From NCBI GenBank assembly GCA_027487245.1, contig JAIYDY010000100.1, positions 1 to 35,552 on the forward strand: DNA of 35,552 nt, in the 5' to 3' direction. The DNA comes from Hyphomicrobiales bacterium. GTDB taxonomy: Bacteria; Pseudomonadota; Alphaproteobacteria; Rhizobiales; Beijerinckiaceae. This document shows positions 20,724 to 28,479 of this stretch, piece by piece; within the stretch, counting starts at the first letter, position 1, and every line of letters starts with the position of its first letter. The notes beneath the pieces are model-generated. The model saw only the letters and a list, made by a program, of their open reading frames with translations, was not told the origin of the DNA and ran no database searches. The position numbers were made by a program, and so were the translations under genes.

Positions 20724-21896
20724 TCATGACGCCGGGCCGGTCGGAGCATCGGGCGGATAGATATGGACCGAGCCATTGCGATCGCTGACGAGATGGCGTC
20801 CGTCAGCCTGCGGCATCAGGAAATCGGGACCGATCGGCACCTTGCCATGGCCGCCAGGCAGGTCGAGCACATAGGTCGGCTGTGCCAGCCCCGAAAGATG
20901 CCCGCGCAGCTGGCGCATGATCGCCTGCCCCTCGGCAATGCCAAGCCTGAAATGCGCCGTACCGGGCGCAAGGTCGGGATGGTGCAGATAGTAGGGCTGC
21001 ACCCGGTTCTCGACGAAGGCGCGCATCAGCGCCGCCAGCGTCGGCGCATCGGCATTGATGCCCTTCAGCAGCACGCTCTGGCTGATCAGCGCAATGCCAG
21101 CCTCGGCAAGCAGGCTGATGGCGGCCTTCGCAGCCGGGCTGAATTCGCGCGGATGGTTGGCATGGATGCCGACATAGACCGCCTTGCCGCCAGAGGTCAG
21201 CGCCTTGACCAGCCGTGGCGTCACCCTGTCCGGATCGACCATCGGCACGCGCGTATGCCAGCGCACCACCTTGATGTGCGGCATGCCGGCGAGGGCCTGC
21301 ATCAACACCTCGATCCGGCGCGCCGACAGCATGAACGGGTCACCGCCGGTGATGATCACCTCCCAGATGCCCGCCTTGCCGGCGAGATACGCCATGGCCT
21401 GGTCGAAGGCAGCCCCGGCGAGCGCCTTGCCGCCGGGTCCGACCATCTCGCGGCGGAAGCAGAAGCGGCAATAGACCGGGCAGGCATGCAGCATCTTGAT
21501 CAGGGCCCGGTCCGGATACCGGTGCACGATGCCCTCGACCGGCGAATGCGCCTCGTCGCCGATCGGGTCGGCAAGGTCTTCCGGCATGGCGTTCAACTCG
21601 CGCGCATCGGGCACGAACTGCCGCGCGATCGGATCGCCTCCGTCGGCCGGATCGATCAGCGCCGCCATCGCCGGCGTGATGGCGATCGCATAGCGTTCGG
21701 CGACCTCAGCCAGCGCAGGGCCCGCATCGGCCCGCAACAGCCCTGCCGCCACCAGATCATCAATGCCGCGCAAGGTCTGGCCGTTTGCGGGAGCATCGCG
21801 CCCGGACACGAGCACAGCCGGCCTGGCATTCCGCACAGGGCCCGGGGCAGGCCGTTCGGCAAGATGCATGCGGGCATGACGGATGCTGGAGCTCAT
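20724..21896 (-). CDS. epmB: EF-P (R)-beta-lysine aminomutase EpmB (lysine 2,3-aminomutase family)
   Basis: EpmB is a radical-SAM, PLP-dependent enzyme that converts L-lysine to (R)-beta-lysine for attachment to EF-P. The 390-residue product has the SAM cluster C139-x3-C143-x2-C146 (CPVYCRFC), the GGDPFML motif and the KVVRWHTRVP strand. K352 in DLPGGHGKVPIGP is the expected PLP lysine. It is nearer in length to EpmB/YjeK than to clostridial lysine aminomutase, and its neighbours decide the name. Its ATG overlaps the epmA stop codon (ATGA at 21893-21896), so the pair is translationally coupled. The flavoprotein gene follows after 10 bases. Confidence 0.93.
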   Translation of the reverse strand: MSSSIRHARMHLAERPAPGPVRNARPAVLVSGRDAPANGQTLRGIDDLVAAGLLRADAGPALAEVAERYAIAITPAMAALIDPADGGDPIARQFVPDARELNAMPEDLADPIGDEAHSPVEGIVHRYPDRALIKMLHACPVYCRFCFRREMVGPGGKALAGAAFDQAMAYLAGKAGIWEVIITGGDPFMLSARRIEVLMQALAGMPHIKVVRWHTRVPMVDPDRVTPRLVKALTSGGKAVYVGIHANHPREFSPAAKAAISLLAEAGIALISQSVLLKGINADAPTLAALMRAFVENRVQPYYLHHPDLAPGTAHFRLGIAEGQAIMRQLRGHLSGLAQPTYVLDLPGGHGKVPIGPDFLMPQADGRHLVSDRNGSVHIYPPDAPTGPAS

Positions 21897-22990
21897 CGCG
21901 TGGTCATGACGGGTTCGGCGACTGGCGTCCAGATCACATCGTCGATCCGGCTCGCGCCGACAGCCAGCATGACCAGCCGGTCGACCCCGAGCGCGATCCC
22001 TGCCGTCGGCGGCATCAGCGGCAAGGCCGCCAGCAGTTCCTCGTCGATGGGGTAGTGTTCGCCATAGATGGCCAGCTTCTCGGCCATGTCCGCCTCGAAG
22101 CGGCGGCGCTGCTCGACAGGGTCGGTCAGTTCGGCAAAGGCGTTGGCCAGTTCGATACCGCAGGCATACAGCTCGAAGCGCTCGGCCACCGCGTGGTTGC
22201 CCGGCTTGGGCCGCGCCAGCGCCGCTTCACTGATCGGATACTCGCACAGGATGGTGGCGCGCCCGATGCCAAGACGAGGCTCGATCCGGTCGACCAGGAT
22301 GCGGCTGTAAATGTCGCTCCAGGTGTCGTCCGGTGCTGTCCTCAGCCCGATGGCATGGGCTGCGCCGGCCAGCGCGACGGCATTGTGTCCGGCCGGTCCC
22401 GTGCAGGTGGCCATCAGGTCGATGCCTGCATGCTGTTCGAAGGCCTCGGCCACGGTCAGCCGGTCCGGTTCGGCGAACGGGTCCATGGCAAGGCCGCGAA
22501 AGCTGAACTGGCGTGTACCGGCTGCCTGCGCGGCCAGCGCCAGCACGGTCGCCGCATCGGTCATCAGGCTCTCGTATGGAGCGTTCGCCCGGTACCATTC
22601 GAGCATGGTGAACTCGGGATGGTGCAGCGCGCTGCGCTCGCGGTTGCGGAAGACGCGGGCGAAGTCGACGATGCGTGTCTCGCCGGCGGCGATCAGCTTC
22701 TTGGCGGCGAATTCCGGCGATGTGTGCAGGTAAAGCTGTCCTGCGTTGCCGCTGAGATCGGTCTCGGCTGTGGCGAACGCGTGCAAATGCGTTTCATTGC
22801 CGGGCGAGATCTGGAGTGCAGCACCCTCGACTGAAACGAAGTCCTCGGTAGCGAACCAGCCGCGCAGTGCCGCCGTGATGCGGTTGCGGCCCATCAGGAA
22901 CGGGCGGCGGCGCAGATGCTCATCGCGGGACCACCAGGGCCGCGATGGCACGGGGCTGGCGGACAAAGGGCGGGCTGCCTGATCGGCCAT
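21893..22990 (-). CDS. epmA: EF-P-(R)-beta-lysine ligase EpmA
   Basis: EpmA (PoxA/GenX) is a truncated class II lysyl-tRNA synthetase that charges (R)-beta-lysine onto a lysine of EF-P. The 365-residue product lacks an anticodon-binding domain and shows class II motif 2 ([20 protein letters not shown]) and motif 3 ([14 protein letters not shown]). The [12 protein letters not shown] region is normal, so it should be active. I start it at ATG 22990; the frame is open to 23587 only because it runs antisense through efp. It is divergent from efp, separated by 96 bases, and overlaps epmB by four. All three parts of the pathway are therefore linked, apart from the hydroxylase EpmC, which was not seen. 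Confidence 0.95.
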   Translation of the reverse strand: MADQAARPLSASPVPSRPWWSRDEHLRRRPFLMGRNRITAALRGWFATEDFVSVEGAALQISPGNETHLHAFATAETDLSGNAGQLYLHTSPEFAAKKLIAAGETRIVDFARVFRNRERSALHHPEFTMLEWYRANAPYESLMTDAATVLALAAQAAGTRQFSFRGLAMDPFAEPDRLTVAEAFEQHAGIDLMATCTGPAGHNAVALAGAAHAIGLRTAPDDTWSDIYSRILVDRIEPRLGIGRATILCEYPISEAALARPKPGNHAVAERFELYACGIELANAFAELTDPVEQRRRFEADMAEKLAIYGEHYPIDEELLAALPLMPPTAGIALGVDRLVMLAVGASRIDDVIWTPVAEPVMTTR

Positions 22991-23075
22991 CGGGGCTTCC
23001 CTTGTGGTGCAAAATCTGTCAGTGACGCGCCCGAAACAACGCTTTGTTCGGCGCAACCGCGCCTGATCTACCGCC

Positions 23076-23089
23076 AAGGACATCCCGTG
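23076..23089 (+). promoter_or_regulatory. Ribosome-binding site that fixes a GTG start for efp
   Basis: AAGGA at 23076-23080, six bases before GTG (23087-23089), is the only well-placed ribosome site near the conserved N-terminus [12 protein letters not shown]. The next upstream start in the frame lies within epmA on the other strand. EF-P is therefore begun with GTG. Confidence 0.7.
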
Positions 23090-23656
23090 ACCAGAGTCAT
23101 CGCTAGCTCCGTCCGCAAGGGCAACATCCTCGAAGTCGAAGGCCGGCTCTATGCCGTGCTGTCCGCCGAGAGCTTTTTTCCGGGCAAGGGCACTCCGACC
23201 ACCCAGATCGACATGCGCCGCCTGTCCGATGGCGTGAAGACCTCCCATCGTTACAAGACCACCGAGCAGGTCGAGCGCGCTTTCGTCGAAGACCGCGAGT
23301 TCTCCTATCTCTATCAGGATGGCGACAACTTCGTCTTCATGAACCCCGAGAACTACGAGCAACTCACGGTCATGGCCGACGTCGTGGGCGATTATGCCCC
23401 GTATTTGCAGGAAGGCATGGTCTGCCAGCTGTCCATCTTCGAGGAGAATGCCGTTGGCATCCAGTTGCCCGCGCGTATCGTGCTGGAGGTGGTGGAGACC
23501 GAACCTGCGATCAAGAACCAGACCGCGTCGTCCTCCTACAAGCCTGCGATCATGAACAATGGCGTGCGCGTCATGGTTCCGCCGCACATCGCAGTCGGCA
23601 CCCGTATCGTGGTGCAGACCGAGGACGGCACCTACGTGGAACGCGCCAAGGATTGA
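23087..23656 (+). CDS. efp: Elongation factor P
   Basis: EF-P binds between the P and E sites and relieves ribosome stalling at polyproline. The 189-residue product has the three OB-like domains. Domain I carries the modification loop [13 protein letters not shown] with K34 (PGKG), the residue that EpmA would load with beta-lysine. Domain III ends with [20 protein letters not shown]. The GTG at 23087 is preceded by AAGGACATCCC and gives the family's usual N-terminus. Its divergent neighbours epmA and epmB encode the matching modification enzymes. A short stem CGAA-A-CAA / TTG-TTCG lies in the 96-base shared intergenic region, but no promoter is obvious to me. Confidence 0.97.
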   Translation: MTRVIASSVRKGNILEVEGRLYAVLSAESFFPGKGTPTTQIDMRRLSDGVKTSHRYKTTEQVERAFVEDREFSYLYQDGDNFVFMNPENYEQLTVMADVVGDYAPYLQEGMVCQLSIFEENAVGIQLPARIVLEVVETEPAIKNQTASSSYKPAIMNNGVRVMVPPHIAVGTRIVVQTEDGTYVERAKD

Positions 23657-23657
23657 T

Positions 23658-23696
23658 CCTGACAGCCGGGACCGGCTCTCCGCCCGGTGGGTCAGG
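23658..23696. terminator. Hairpin between convergent efp and flavoenzyme genes
   Basis: CCTGAC (23658-23663) pairs with GTCAGG (23691-23696), and CCGGG with CCCGG inside. The hairpin sits immediately after the efp stop codon and just before the end of the convergent gene at 23699. There is no T-run on either strand, so intrinsic termination is uncertain. A Rho-dependent or bidirectional pausing role is possible. Confidence 0.35.
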
Positions 23697-23698
23697 GC

Positions 23699-24808
23699 TC
23701 AAGCCACCGCAAGCCGCGACACGACCTCGTCCCCGATCGCCAGACTGGCTGTCAGGCCCGGGCTTTCGATGCCGAACATTGTGACGAGGCCGGGCACGCC
23801 ATGGTCGCGCGGCCCTTCGATCCGGAAATCCGGCATCGGCTCGCCGGGGCCGTGCAGCTTGGGGCGGATGCCAGCATAGTCGGGCGTCAGGGCCCCGTCA
23901 GGCAGGGCCGGCCAGTAGTTCCGGATGGCAGCATAGAAACTTGCCGCGCGTGCCGGATCGACGGCGAGATCCTGATCATCGGCGACCCATTCCACATCCG
24001 GCCCGAACCGGACGCGCCCGGCCAGATCGAGTGTAGCATGCACGCCGAGACCGGCGGCTTCCGGTGTCGGATAGATCAGGCGTGAAAACGGCTGGCGGCC
24101 TTGCAGCGAAAAATAGTTGCCCTTGGCATAGGCCTGCGTTGGCAGCAGCTGCCTTGGATAGGCGGCGAGCAGCGCCGCCAGCGCCGGCGCCCCATGGCCT
24201 GCGCAATTGACGAACAGGCGGGTGCGGATCGTGGCAGGCTCCGCGCCGCCTGTCTCGACCACGATGTCTGTGACATCGCGCCTGAGGCCGGTCACCGGCG
24301 CATGGAACGCGAAAAGACCACCGGCATTCTCGATGTCGCCTTGCAGCGACAGCATGAACGCGTGGGAATCCAGCACCCCCGTCGAGGGCGAGACGATCGC
24401 GGCGATAGCTGTCAGTTCCGGCTCCAGGGTCTTGATCTCGTCAGCGCCGATCAGACGCAGATCCGTGACACCAGCTGCGGCGGCACGTGCCATGATGTCG
24501 TGAAGGCGCGGCACCTGCCCCTCGTCCGTCGCCACGATCAGTTTGCCGCAACGCGCGAAAGGCAGGCCTCGCTCGGCGAGATAGCGATAGAGCGCGATCT
24601 TGCCGGCCACGCACAGGCGCGCTTTCAGCGAGCCTTCGGGGTAGTAAAGGCCGGCGTGGATGACCTCGCTGTTGCGTGAGGACGTCTGCGTGCCGATGCC
24701 TTCGCGGGCATCGAGCACGAGGACCTCATGGCCGGCAAGCGCCAGCGCGCGTGCCACGGCCAGACCGACGACGCCGGCCCCAGCGACAATGCACCCGATA
24801 TCCGCCAC
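23699..24808 (-). CDS. FAD-dependent oxidoreductase, L-2-hydroxyglutarate oxidase-like
   Basis: This is a DAO-superfamily flavoenzyme, closest in appearance to L-2-hydroxyglutarate oxidase/dehydrogenase (LhgO), which returns L-2-hydroxyglutarate to 2-oxoglutarate. The 369-residue product has the dinucleotide motif VAGAGVVGLAVARALALAG (near residues 8-26) and SSRNSEVIHAGLYYPEGSLK, characteristic of LhgO-type enzymes. KGNYFSLQGRQPFSRLIYP and a C-terminal FGIESPGLTASLAIG motif follow. The start is a GTG (24808), 11 bases after the M20 hydrolase stop, with a weak ribosome site, so the exact N-terminus is uncertain. The two genes form an operon. Substrate is inferred from family only. Confidence 0.87.
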   Translation of the reverse strand: MADIGCIVAGAGVVGLAVARALALAGHEVLVLDAREGIGTQTSSRNSEVIHAGLYYPEGSLKARLCVAGKIALYRYLAERGLPFARCGKLIVATDEGQVPRLHDIMARAAAAGVTDLRLIGADEIKTLEPELTAIAAIVSPSTGVLDSHAFMLSLQGDIENAGGLFAFHAPVTGLRRDVTDIVVETGGAEPATIRTRLFVNCAGHGAPALAALLAAYPRQLLPTQAYAKGNYFSLQGRQPFSRLIYPTPEAAGLGVHATLDLAGRVRFGPDVEWVADDQDLAVDPARAASFYAAIRNYWPALPDGALTPDYAGIRPKLHGPGEPMPDFRIEGPRDHGVPGLVTMFGIESPGLTASLAIGDEVVSRLAVA

Positions 24809-24819
24809 GTCGGCGTCGG

Positions 24820-25986
24820 TCAGGCCGGCATCGCGGTTTCGACAATGCTGGCCCAGTAGGAGACGCCCACCGGGATGGCCTTGTCGTTGAAATCATAGGC
24901 AGGATGGTGCAATCCGGCGGAATCGCCATTACCCATGAAGATGTAGGAGCCGGGCCGTTCCTCGAGCATGAACGAGAAATCCTCCGACCCCATGGTCGGG
25001 GGCACGGTGAGATCGACATTGCCGCTGCCGACCAGCGAGCCTGCCACCTTGGCCACGAAGCTGGTCTGCTCGGCGTGGTTGAAGGTCACCGGATAGCCAA
25101 GCTCGTAGTCGATCACAGCCGTGCAACCCATCGCGCCGGCAACCCCGGTCACGATTTCGCGCAGGCGCTTCTCGGCCAGGATGCGCATGTCCTTGGACAG
25201 GGTGCGCACGGTGCCCTTCAGTTCAGCAGTCTGAGGAATGACGTTGTAGGCTTCTCCGGCCTTGACCGCCGTCACCGAAACCACGACCGAGTCGAGCGGG
25301 TCGCAGTTGCGCGAGGTAATGGTCTGCAGCGCCGAGATGATCTGCGCGCTCGCCACCACCGGATCGATCGTCTCGTTCGGCTTGGCCGCATGGCCGCCGC
25401 GCCCTTCGAGCGTGATCTGGAAACGGTCGGCAGCAGCCATCATCGGGCCAGGCCTCACGGCAAACGAGCCGATCGGCAGGCCCGGCATGTTGTGCAGGCC
25501 ATAGACCTCCTGCACGCCGAAGCGCTCCATCATGCCGTCCTTGACCATCTCACGCCCGCCGCCGCCGCCCTCTTCTGCCGGCTGGAAGATCAGGATGGCC
25601 GTGCCGTCGAAATCGCGGGTCTCGGCCAGGTAGCGGGCTGCGCCCAGCAGCATGGCTGTGTGTCCGTCATGACCGCAGGCATGCATCTTGCCCGGCACGG
25701 TGGAGCGATAGGGCAGGTTGGTCTGTTCCTCGATAGGCAGGGCATCCATGTCGGCCCGCAGGCCAACAACCTTGCCGGAGCCCTGGCGCTTGCCCCTGAT
25801 GACAGCCACCACGCCGGTCTGGCCGATGCCGGTCACCACCTCGTCGCAGCCGAACGACTTCAGCTTCTCGGCCACGACCTGCGCGGTGCGGTGGACATCG
25901 AACAGCAATTCGGGATTGCGGTGAAAATCGCGGCGCCATTCAGCGATCTCGCCTGACATGGCCTCGATACGGGGATGAATGGTCAT
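24820..25986 (-). CDS. M20 family amidohydrolase (hippurate/aminoacylase type)
   Basis: This is a zinc- or manganese-dependent cytosolic hydrolase that removes an acyl group from an N-acyl amino acid or similar amide. The 388-residue product fits the M20D amidohydrolases: RRDFHRNPEL near the start, LRADMDALPIEEQTNLPY, and the metal site MHACGHDGHT (C104, H106, H109). FQPAEEGGGG and the dimerisation-domain motif GRGGHAAKPNETIDP follow, then PPTMGSEDFSF near the end. The start at ATG 25986 has AGGACACAGCC upstream; the frame is open to 26127, but that stretch holds the terminator of the previous gene. It is cotranscribed with the LhgO-like gene. Confidence 0.92.
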   Translation of the reverse strand: MTIHPRIEAMSGEIAEWRRDFHRNPELLFDVHRTAQVVAEKLKSFGCDEVVTGIGQTGVVAVIRGKRQGSGKVVGLRADMDALPIEEQTNLPYRSTVPGKMHACGHDGHTAMLLGAARYLAETRDFDGTAILIFQPAEEGGGGGREMVKDGMMERFGVQEVYGLHNMPGLPIGSFAVRPGPMMAAADRFQITLEGRGGHAAKPNETIDPVVASAQIISALQTITSRNCDPLDSVVVSVTAVKAGEAYNVIPQTAELKGTVRTLSKDMRILAEKRLREIVTGVAGAMGCTAVIDYELGYPVTFNHAEQTSFVAKVAGSLVGSGNVDLTVPPTMGSEDFSFMLEERPGSYIFMGNGDSAGLHHPAYDFNDKAIPVGVSYWASIVETAMPA

Positions 25987-26013
25987 GGCTGTGTCCTGGC
26001 AGGTGATGGAGGG

Positions 26014-26053
26014 AAAAAAGTTGGCCGGCCAACAGGAAAGCGCCGCAAGGCGC
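26014..26053 (-). terminator. Rho-independent terminator after the ArgE-like gene
   Basis: On the minus strand a small hairpin (GCGCC / GGCGC, 26040-26053) is followed by the perfect palindrome GTTGGCCGGCCAAC (26020-26033) and then TTTTTT. It starts a few bases after the stop codon of the ArgE-like gene at 26060 and ends 28 bases before the next gene, separating the two M20 genes into different transcripts. Confidence 0.75.
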
Positions 26054-26059
26054 GCCGTG

Positions 26060-27220
26060 TCAACGCGACAGTTCGGCCATGATCCGGCGCACGAAGGCTT
26101 CGCCAGCCGCCATCTGGCTTGCGGCAATGAATTCGTTGGGCTGGTGGGCCTGCGCGATGTCGCCCGGCCCGCAGATCACCGTCGACCAGCCGACGGCCTG
26201 GAACTGCCCGCCCTCTGTGCCGTAGGCCACGACGTGCGAACCGTTGTCGCCGGTGACACGCCGCGCCAGCCGCTCGGCTTCGCCGTCGACTTCGGGCCTG
26301 AGCGGCGGGATGGAGCTGAGCAATTCCACCGTCACGCCTGCCTCGGCGGACTTGAGCTTGAGCGGCGGCTCGACCACGTCACGGATATAGGCGAGATAGC
26401 GGTGATAATCGTCCATCGGGTCTTCCGGCGGAATGGCACGCCACTCGCCGACAAAACGGCAATGCTCGGCGGTGATGTTGGCCGCCGTGCCGCCTTCGAC
26501 CGTGCCGCAGTGGAAGGTCGCATAAGGCGGCATAAACGGTGAAGCGGGGTCGGCACTGGCCGCCCGCGCTGCCATCTGGTCCTCGAACCAGCCAATGAGC
26601 TTTGCCGCGACCATCACCGCCGACACGCCAAGGTCCATCCGGCTCGAATGCACGGCATGCCCGCGAACCGTGGTCATGATGCGCGTGCCGCCCTTGTGCC
26701 CGGTCACGACCTGCATCATCGACGGCTCGCCCACGATCACGGCGGATGGCTTGAGCCCTTGCCGCACCATCTCGTCGATCATGATCGGCGCGCCGTAACA
26801 GCCGACCTCCTCGTCATAGGACAACGCGATGTGCACCGGCCGTTTCAGCCCGGCTTTCAGCATCTCGGGCACCAGGGTCAGACCCAGCGCATTGAAGCCC
26901 TTCATGTCGCAGGTGCCGCGTCCATAAAGCCGGCCATCCCGCTCGGTCAGGGTCCAGGGGTCGCTGGACCAATTCTGTCCAGCCACCGGCACCACGTCGG
27001 TGTGGCCGGACAGGACCACGCCGCCATCGACTTGCGGTCCGATCGTGGCGAAGAGGTTTGCCTTCTGGCCATCCGGGCTCGGCACGATCTGCGAGGCCAC
27101 GCCATGCCCCGCGAGGTAGTCCCGCGCAAAGTCGATGATGTCGAGGTTGCTCCGGTGCGATTCCGAGGGAAAGGCGACAAGCCGGGCCAGCATTTCGGTG
27201 GGTGTCAGGGTCAGGGCCAT
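26060..27220 (-). CDS. argE: Acetylornithine deacetylase / ArgE-like M20 peptidase
   Basis: ArgE hydrolyses N-acetylornithine to ornithine in arginine synthesis. The 386-residue product shows VLSGHTDVVPVAGQNW with metal ligands H73 and catalytic D75, then YGRGTCDMKGF with D105. The catalytic and metal acids are in SYDEEVGC (E137, E138). The dimerisation domain follows, with a metal histidine region near HAVHSSRMDLGV. All expected ligands are present. ATG 27220 has AAGGACGATGGA upstream, which decides the start. It is divergent from the dehydratase gene across 119 bases. Related M20 deacylases with other substrates cannot be excluded, so the symbol is a best match. Confidence 0.88.
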   Translation of the reverse strand: MALTLTPTEMLARLVAFPSESHRSNLDIIDFARDYLAGHGVASQIVPSPDGQKANLFATIGPQVDGGVVLSGHTDVVPVAGQNWSSDPWTLTERDGRLYGRGTCDMKGFNALGLTLVPEMLKAGLKRPVHIALSYDEEVGCYGAPIMIDEMVRQGLKPSAVIVGEPSMMQVVTGHKGGTRIMTTVRGHAVHSSRMDLGVSAVMVAAKLIGWFEDQMAARAASADPASPFMPPYATFHCGTVEGGTAANITAEHCRFVGEWRAIPPEDPMDDYHRYLAYIRDVVEPPLKLKSAEAGVTVELLSSIPPLRPEVDGEAERLARRVTGDNGSHVVAYGTEGGQFQAVGWSTVICGPGDIAQAHQPNEFIAASQMAAGEAFVRRIMAELSR

Positions 27221-27339
27221 TCCATCGTCCTTGTCGTTGGTCCAAGGCGTAGCGCCACGACCGGCTTGACACAAGCGCGCCAGCGCCGCTGGATGCGCCG
27301 CCGCAGCCTGCAGGTTGCGCATGCCGCGGACCTCATCCC

Positions 27340-28305
27340 ATGCAGTTTGACGTTTCCCTCGCCGACATCCGCGCCGCTGGCCAGCGCATCGCAGGCCGTG
27401 TCCGTGCAACACCCGCCCATGTCAGCCCGGCCGTCTCGGCGCGTCTCGGCACCGAAACTGTCCTGAAGCTCGAATGCCTCCAGGAGGCGGGCTCATTCAA
27501 GGTGCGCGGCTGCTTCAACAAGCTCTTGGCGATGTCGCCGGCGGAGCGCGCCCGCGGCGTGGTGACGGTCTCCGGCGGCAACCATGCCATCGCGGTCAGC
27601 CAGGTGGCTGAGGCGCTGGGTGCAAAGGCGCTGGTGCTGATGCCGAAAACGGTGGCCGCGTTCAACATTGCCCTGACCGAAGCGGCGGGCGGCACGGTCG
27701 AGTTGTGCGAGGATGCCATTGCCGCTTTTGCGAAAGCTGACGCGTATGCCGCAGGCGGCATGACCAATGTCCATTCCTACGATGACCCGCTGATCATCGC
27801 CGGCCATGGCACGCTGGGGCTCGAACTGGCCGAACAGGCGAGTGGACTGACCCACCTGTTCATCTCGATCGGCGGTGGGGGCTTTGCGGCGGGTGTGGGT
27901 GCAGCGATGAAGGCGCTCAACCCCGCCCTGCACATCATCGGGGTGGAGACCGAGGGCGCGACCACGATGACCGAGGCGCTGGCCGCGGGAAAGCCGGTGC
28001 CGATGCGGCCGACCTCGATTGCCCGCACGCTTGGAGCGCCCTTCGCAACGGAACGCACCATGGCCGCAGCGCGCGCGTTCCTCGACGAGATCGTGGTTGT
28101 GCCCGATGCGGAAGCTGTCCGCGAACTGGTCTGGCTGCTGCAGAACGAGCGCGTGCTGGTCGAGCCTGCGGCGGCCTGCGTGCTCGCGGCAGCTCTGCTG
28201 CGGCGCGAGATGTTTGGCGCCGGTGCCAAGGTCGGCCTCATCCTGTGCGGCTCGAACGTCGCCCTGGACGATCTGGCTGCGTGGCGGGCCCGGTTCGGTG
28301 TCTAG
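27340..28305 (+). CDS. PLP-dependent threonine/serine dehydratase family protein
   Basis: This fold-type II PLP enzyme probably deaminates threonine or serine (or a related hydroxyamino acid) to the 2-oxo acid. The 321-residue product has the Schiff-base lysine K54 in GSFKVRG, the carboxylate loop SGGNHAIA and the phosphate-binding glycine loop GGGGFAAG. It has a C-terminal SNV-containing strand (LCGSNVALDDL). It lacks the regulatory ACT domain of biosynthetic IlvA, so it is a catabolic-type enzyme. The start ATG 27340 has only a weak upstream site (GGACCTCATCCC). TTGACA at 27266-27271 could be a -35, but no good -10 follows it. Confidence 0.88.
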   Translation: MQFDVSLADIRAAGQRIAGRVRATPAHVSPAVSARLGTETVLKLECLQEAGSFKVRGCFNKLLAMSPAERARGVVTVSGGNHAIAVSQVAEALGAKALVLMPKTVAAFNIALTEAAGGTVELCEDAIAAFAKADAYAAGGMTNVHSYDDPLIIAGHGTLGLELAEQASGLTHLFISIGGGGFAAGVGAAMKALNPALHIIGVETEGATTMTEALAAGKPVPMRPTSIARTLGAPFATERTMAAARAFLDEIVVVPDAEAVRELVWLLQNERVLVEPAAACVLAAALLRREMFGAGAKVGLILCGSNVALDDLAAWRARFGV

Positions 28306-28362
28306 TCCGGCCAGACCGTGCCCCGACAGGTCGCCGGCAAAGCTGCGTGAAACAAAGCCCCA

Positions 28363-28438
28363 CGTCAGTGCTGGACGCGGGCGCGGTTCGTCTATTTACT
28401 GACGGCAAGCCTGATCGGAAACAGATCGGGCGCGGTTC
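28363..28438. promoter_or_regulatory. Repeat-rich leader upstream of the first peptide-binding protein gene
   Basis: The 174-base gap before the transporter set contains three small structures. A 12-base direct repeat, CGGGCGCGGTTC, lies at 28378-28389 and 28427-28438. An inverted repeat, CGTCAGT / ACTGACG, lies at 28363-28369 and 28398-28404. A hairpin, CCTGATC / GATCGGG with a 7-base loop, lies at 28410-28430. They are likely operator or leader elements for transporter expression. I could not place a trustworthy promoter. Confidence 0.4.
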
Positions 28439-28479
28439 TTCAGAGGGACCGGTTCCATCCAACAGGGAGACTACCCATC

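Noticed and set aside
27266..27294. TTGACA as a -35 element for the dehydratase gene
   Set aside because: The hexamer is perfect but the sequence at 17-18 bases spacing (CTGGAT/TGGATG) is a poor -10.
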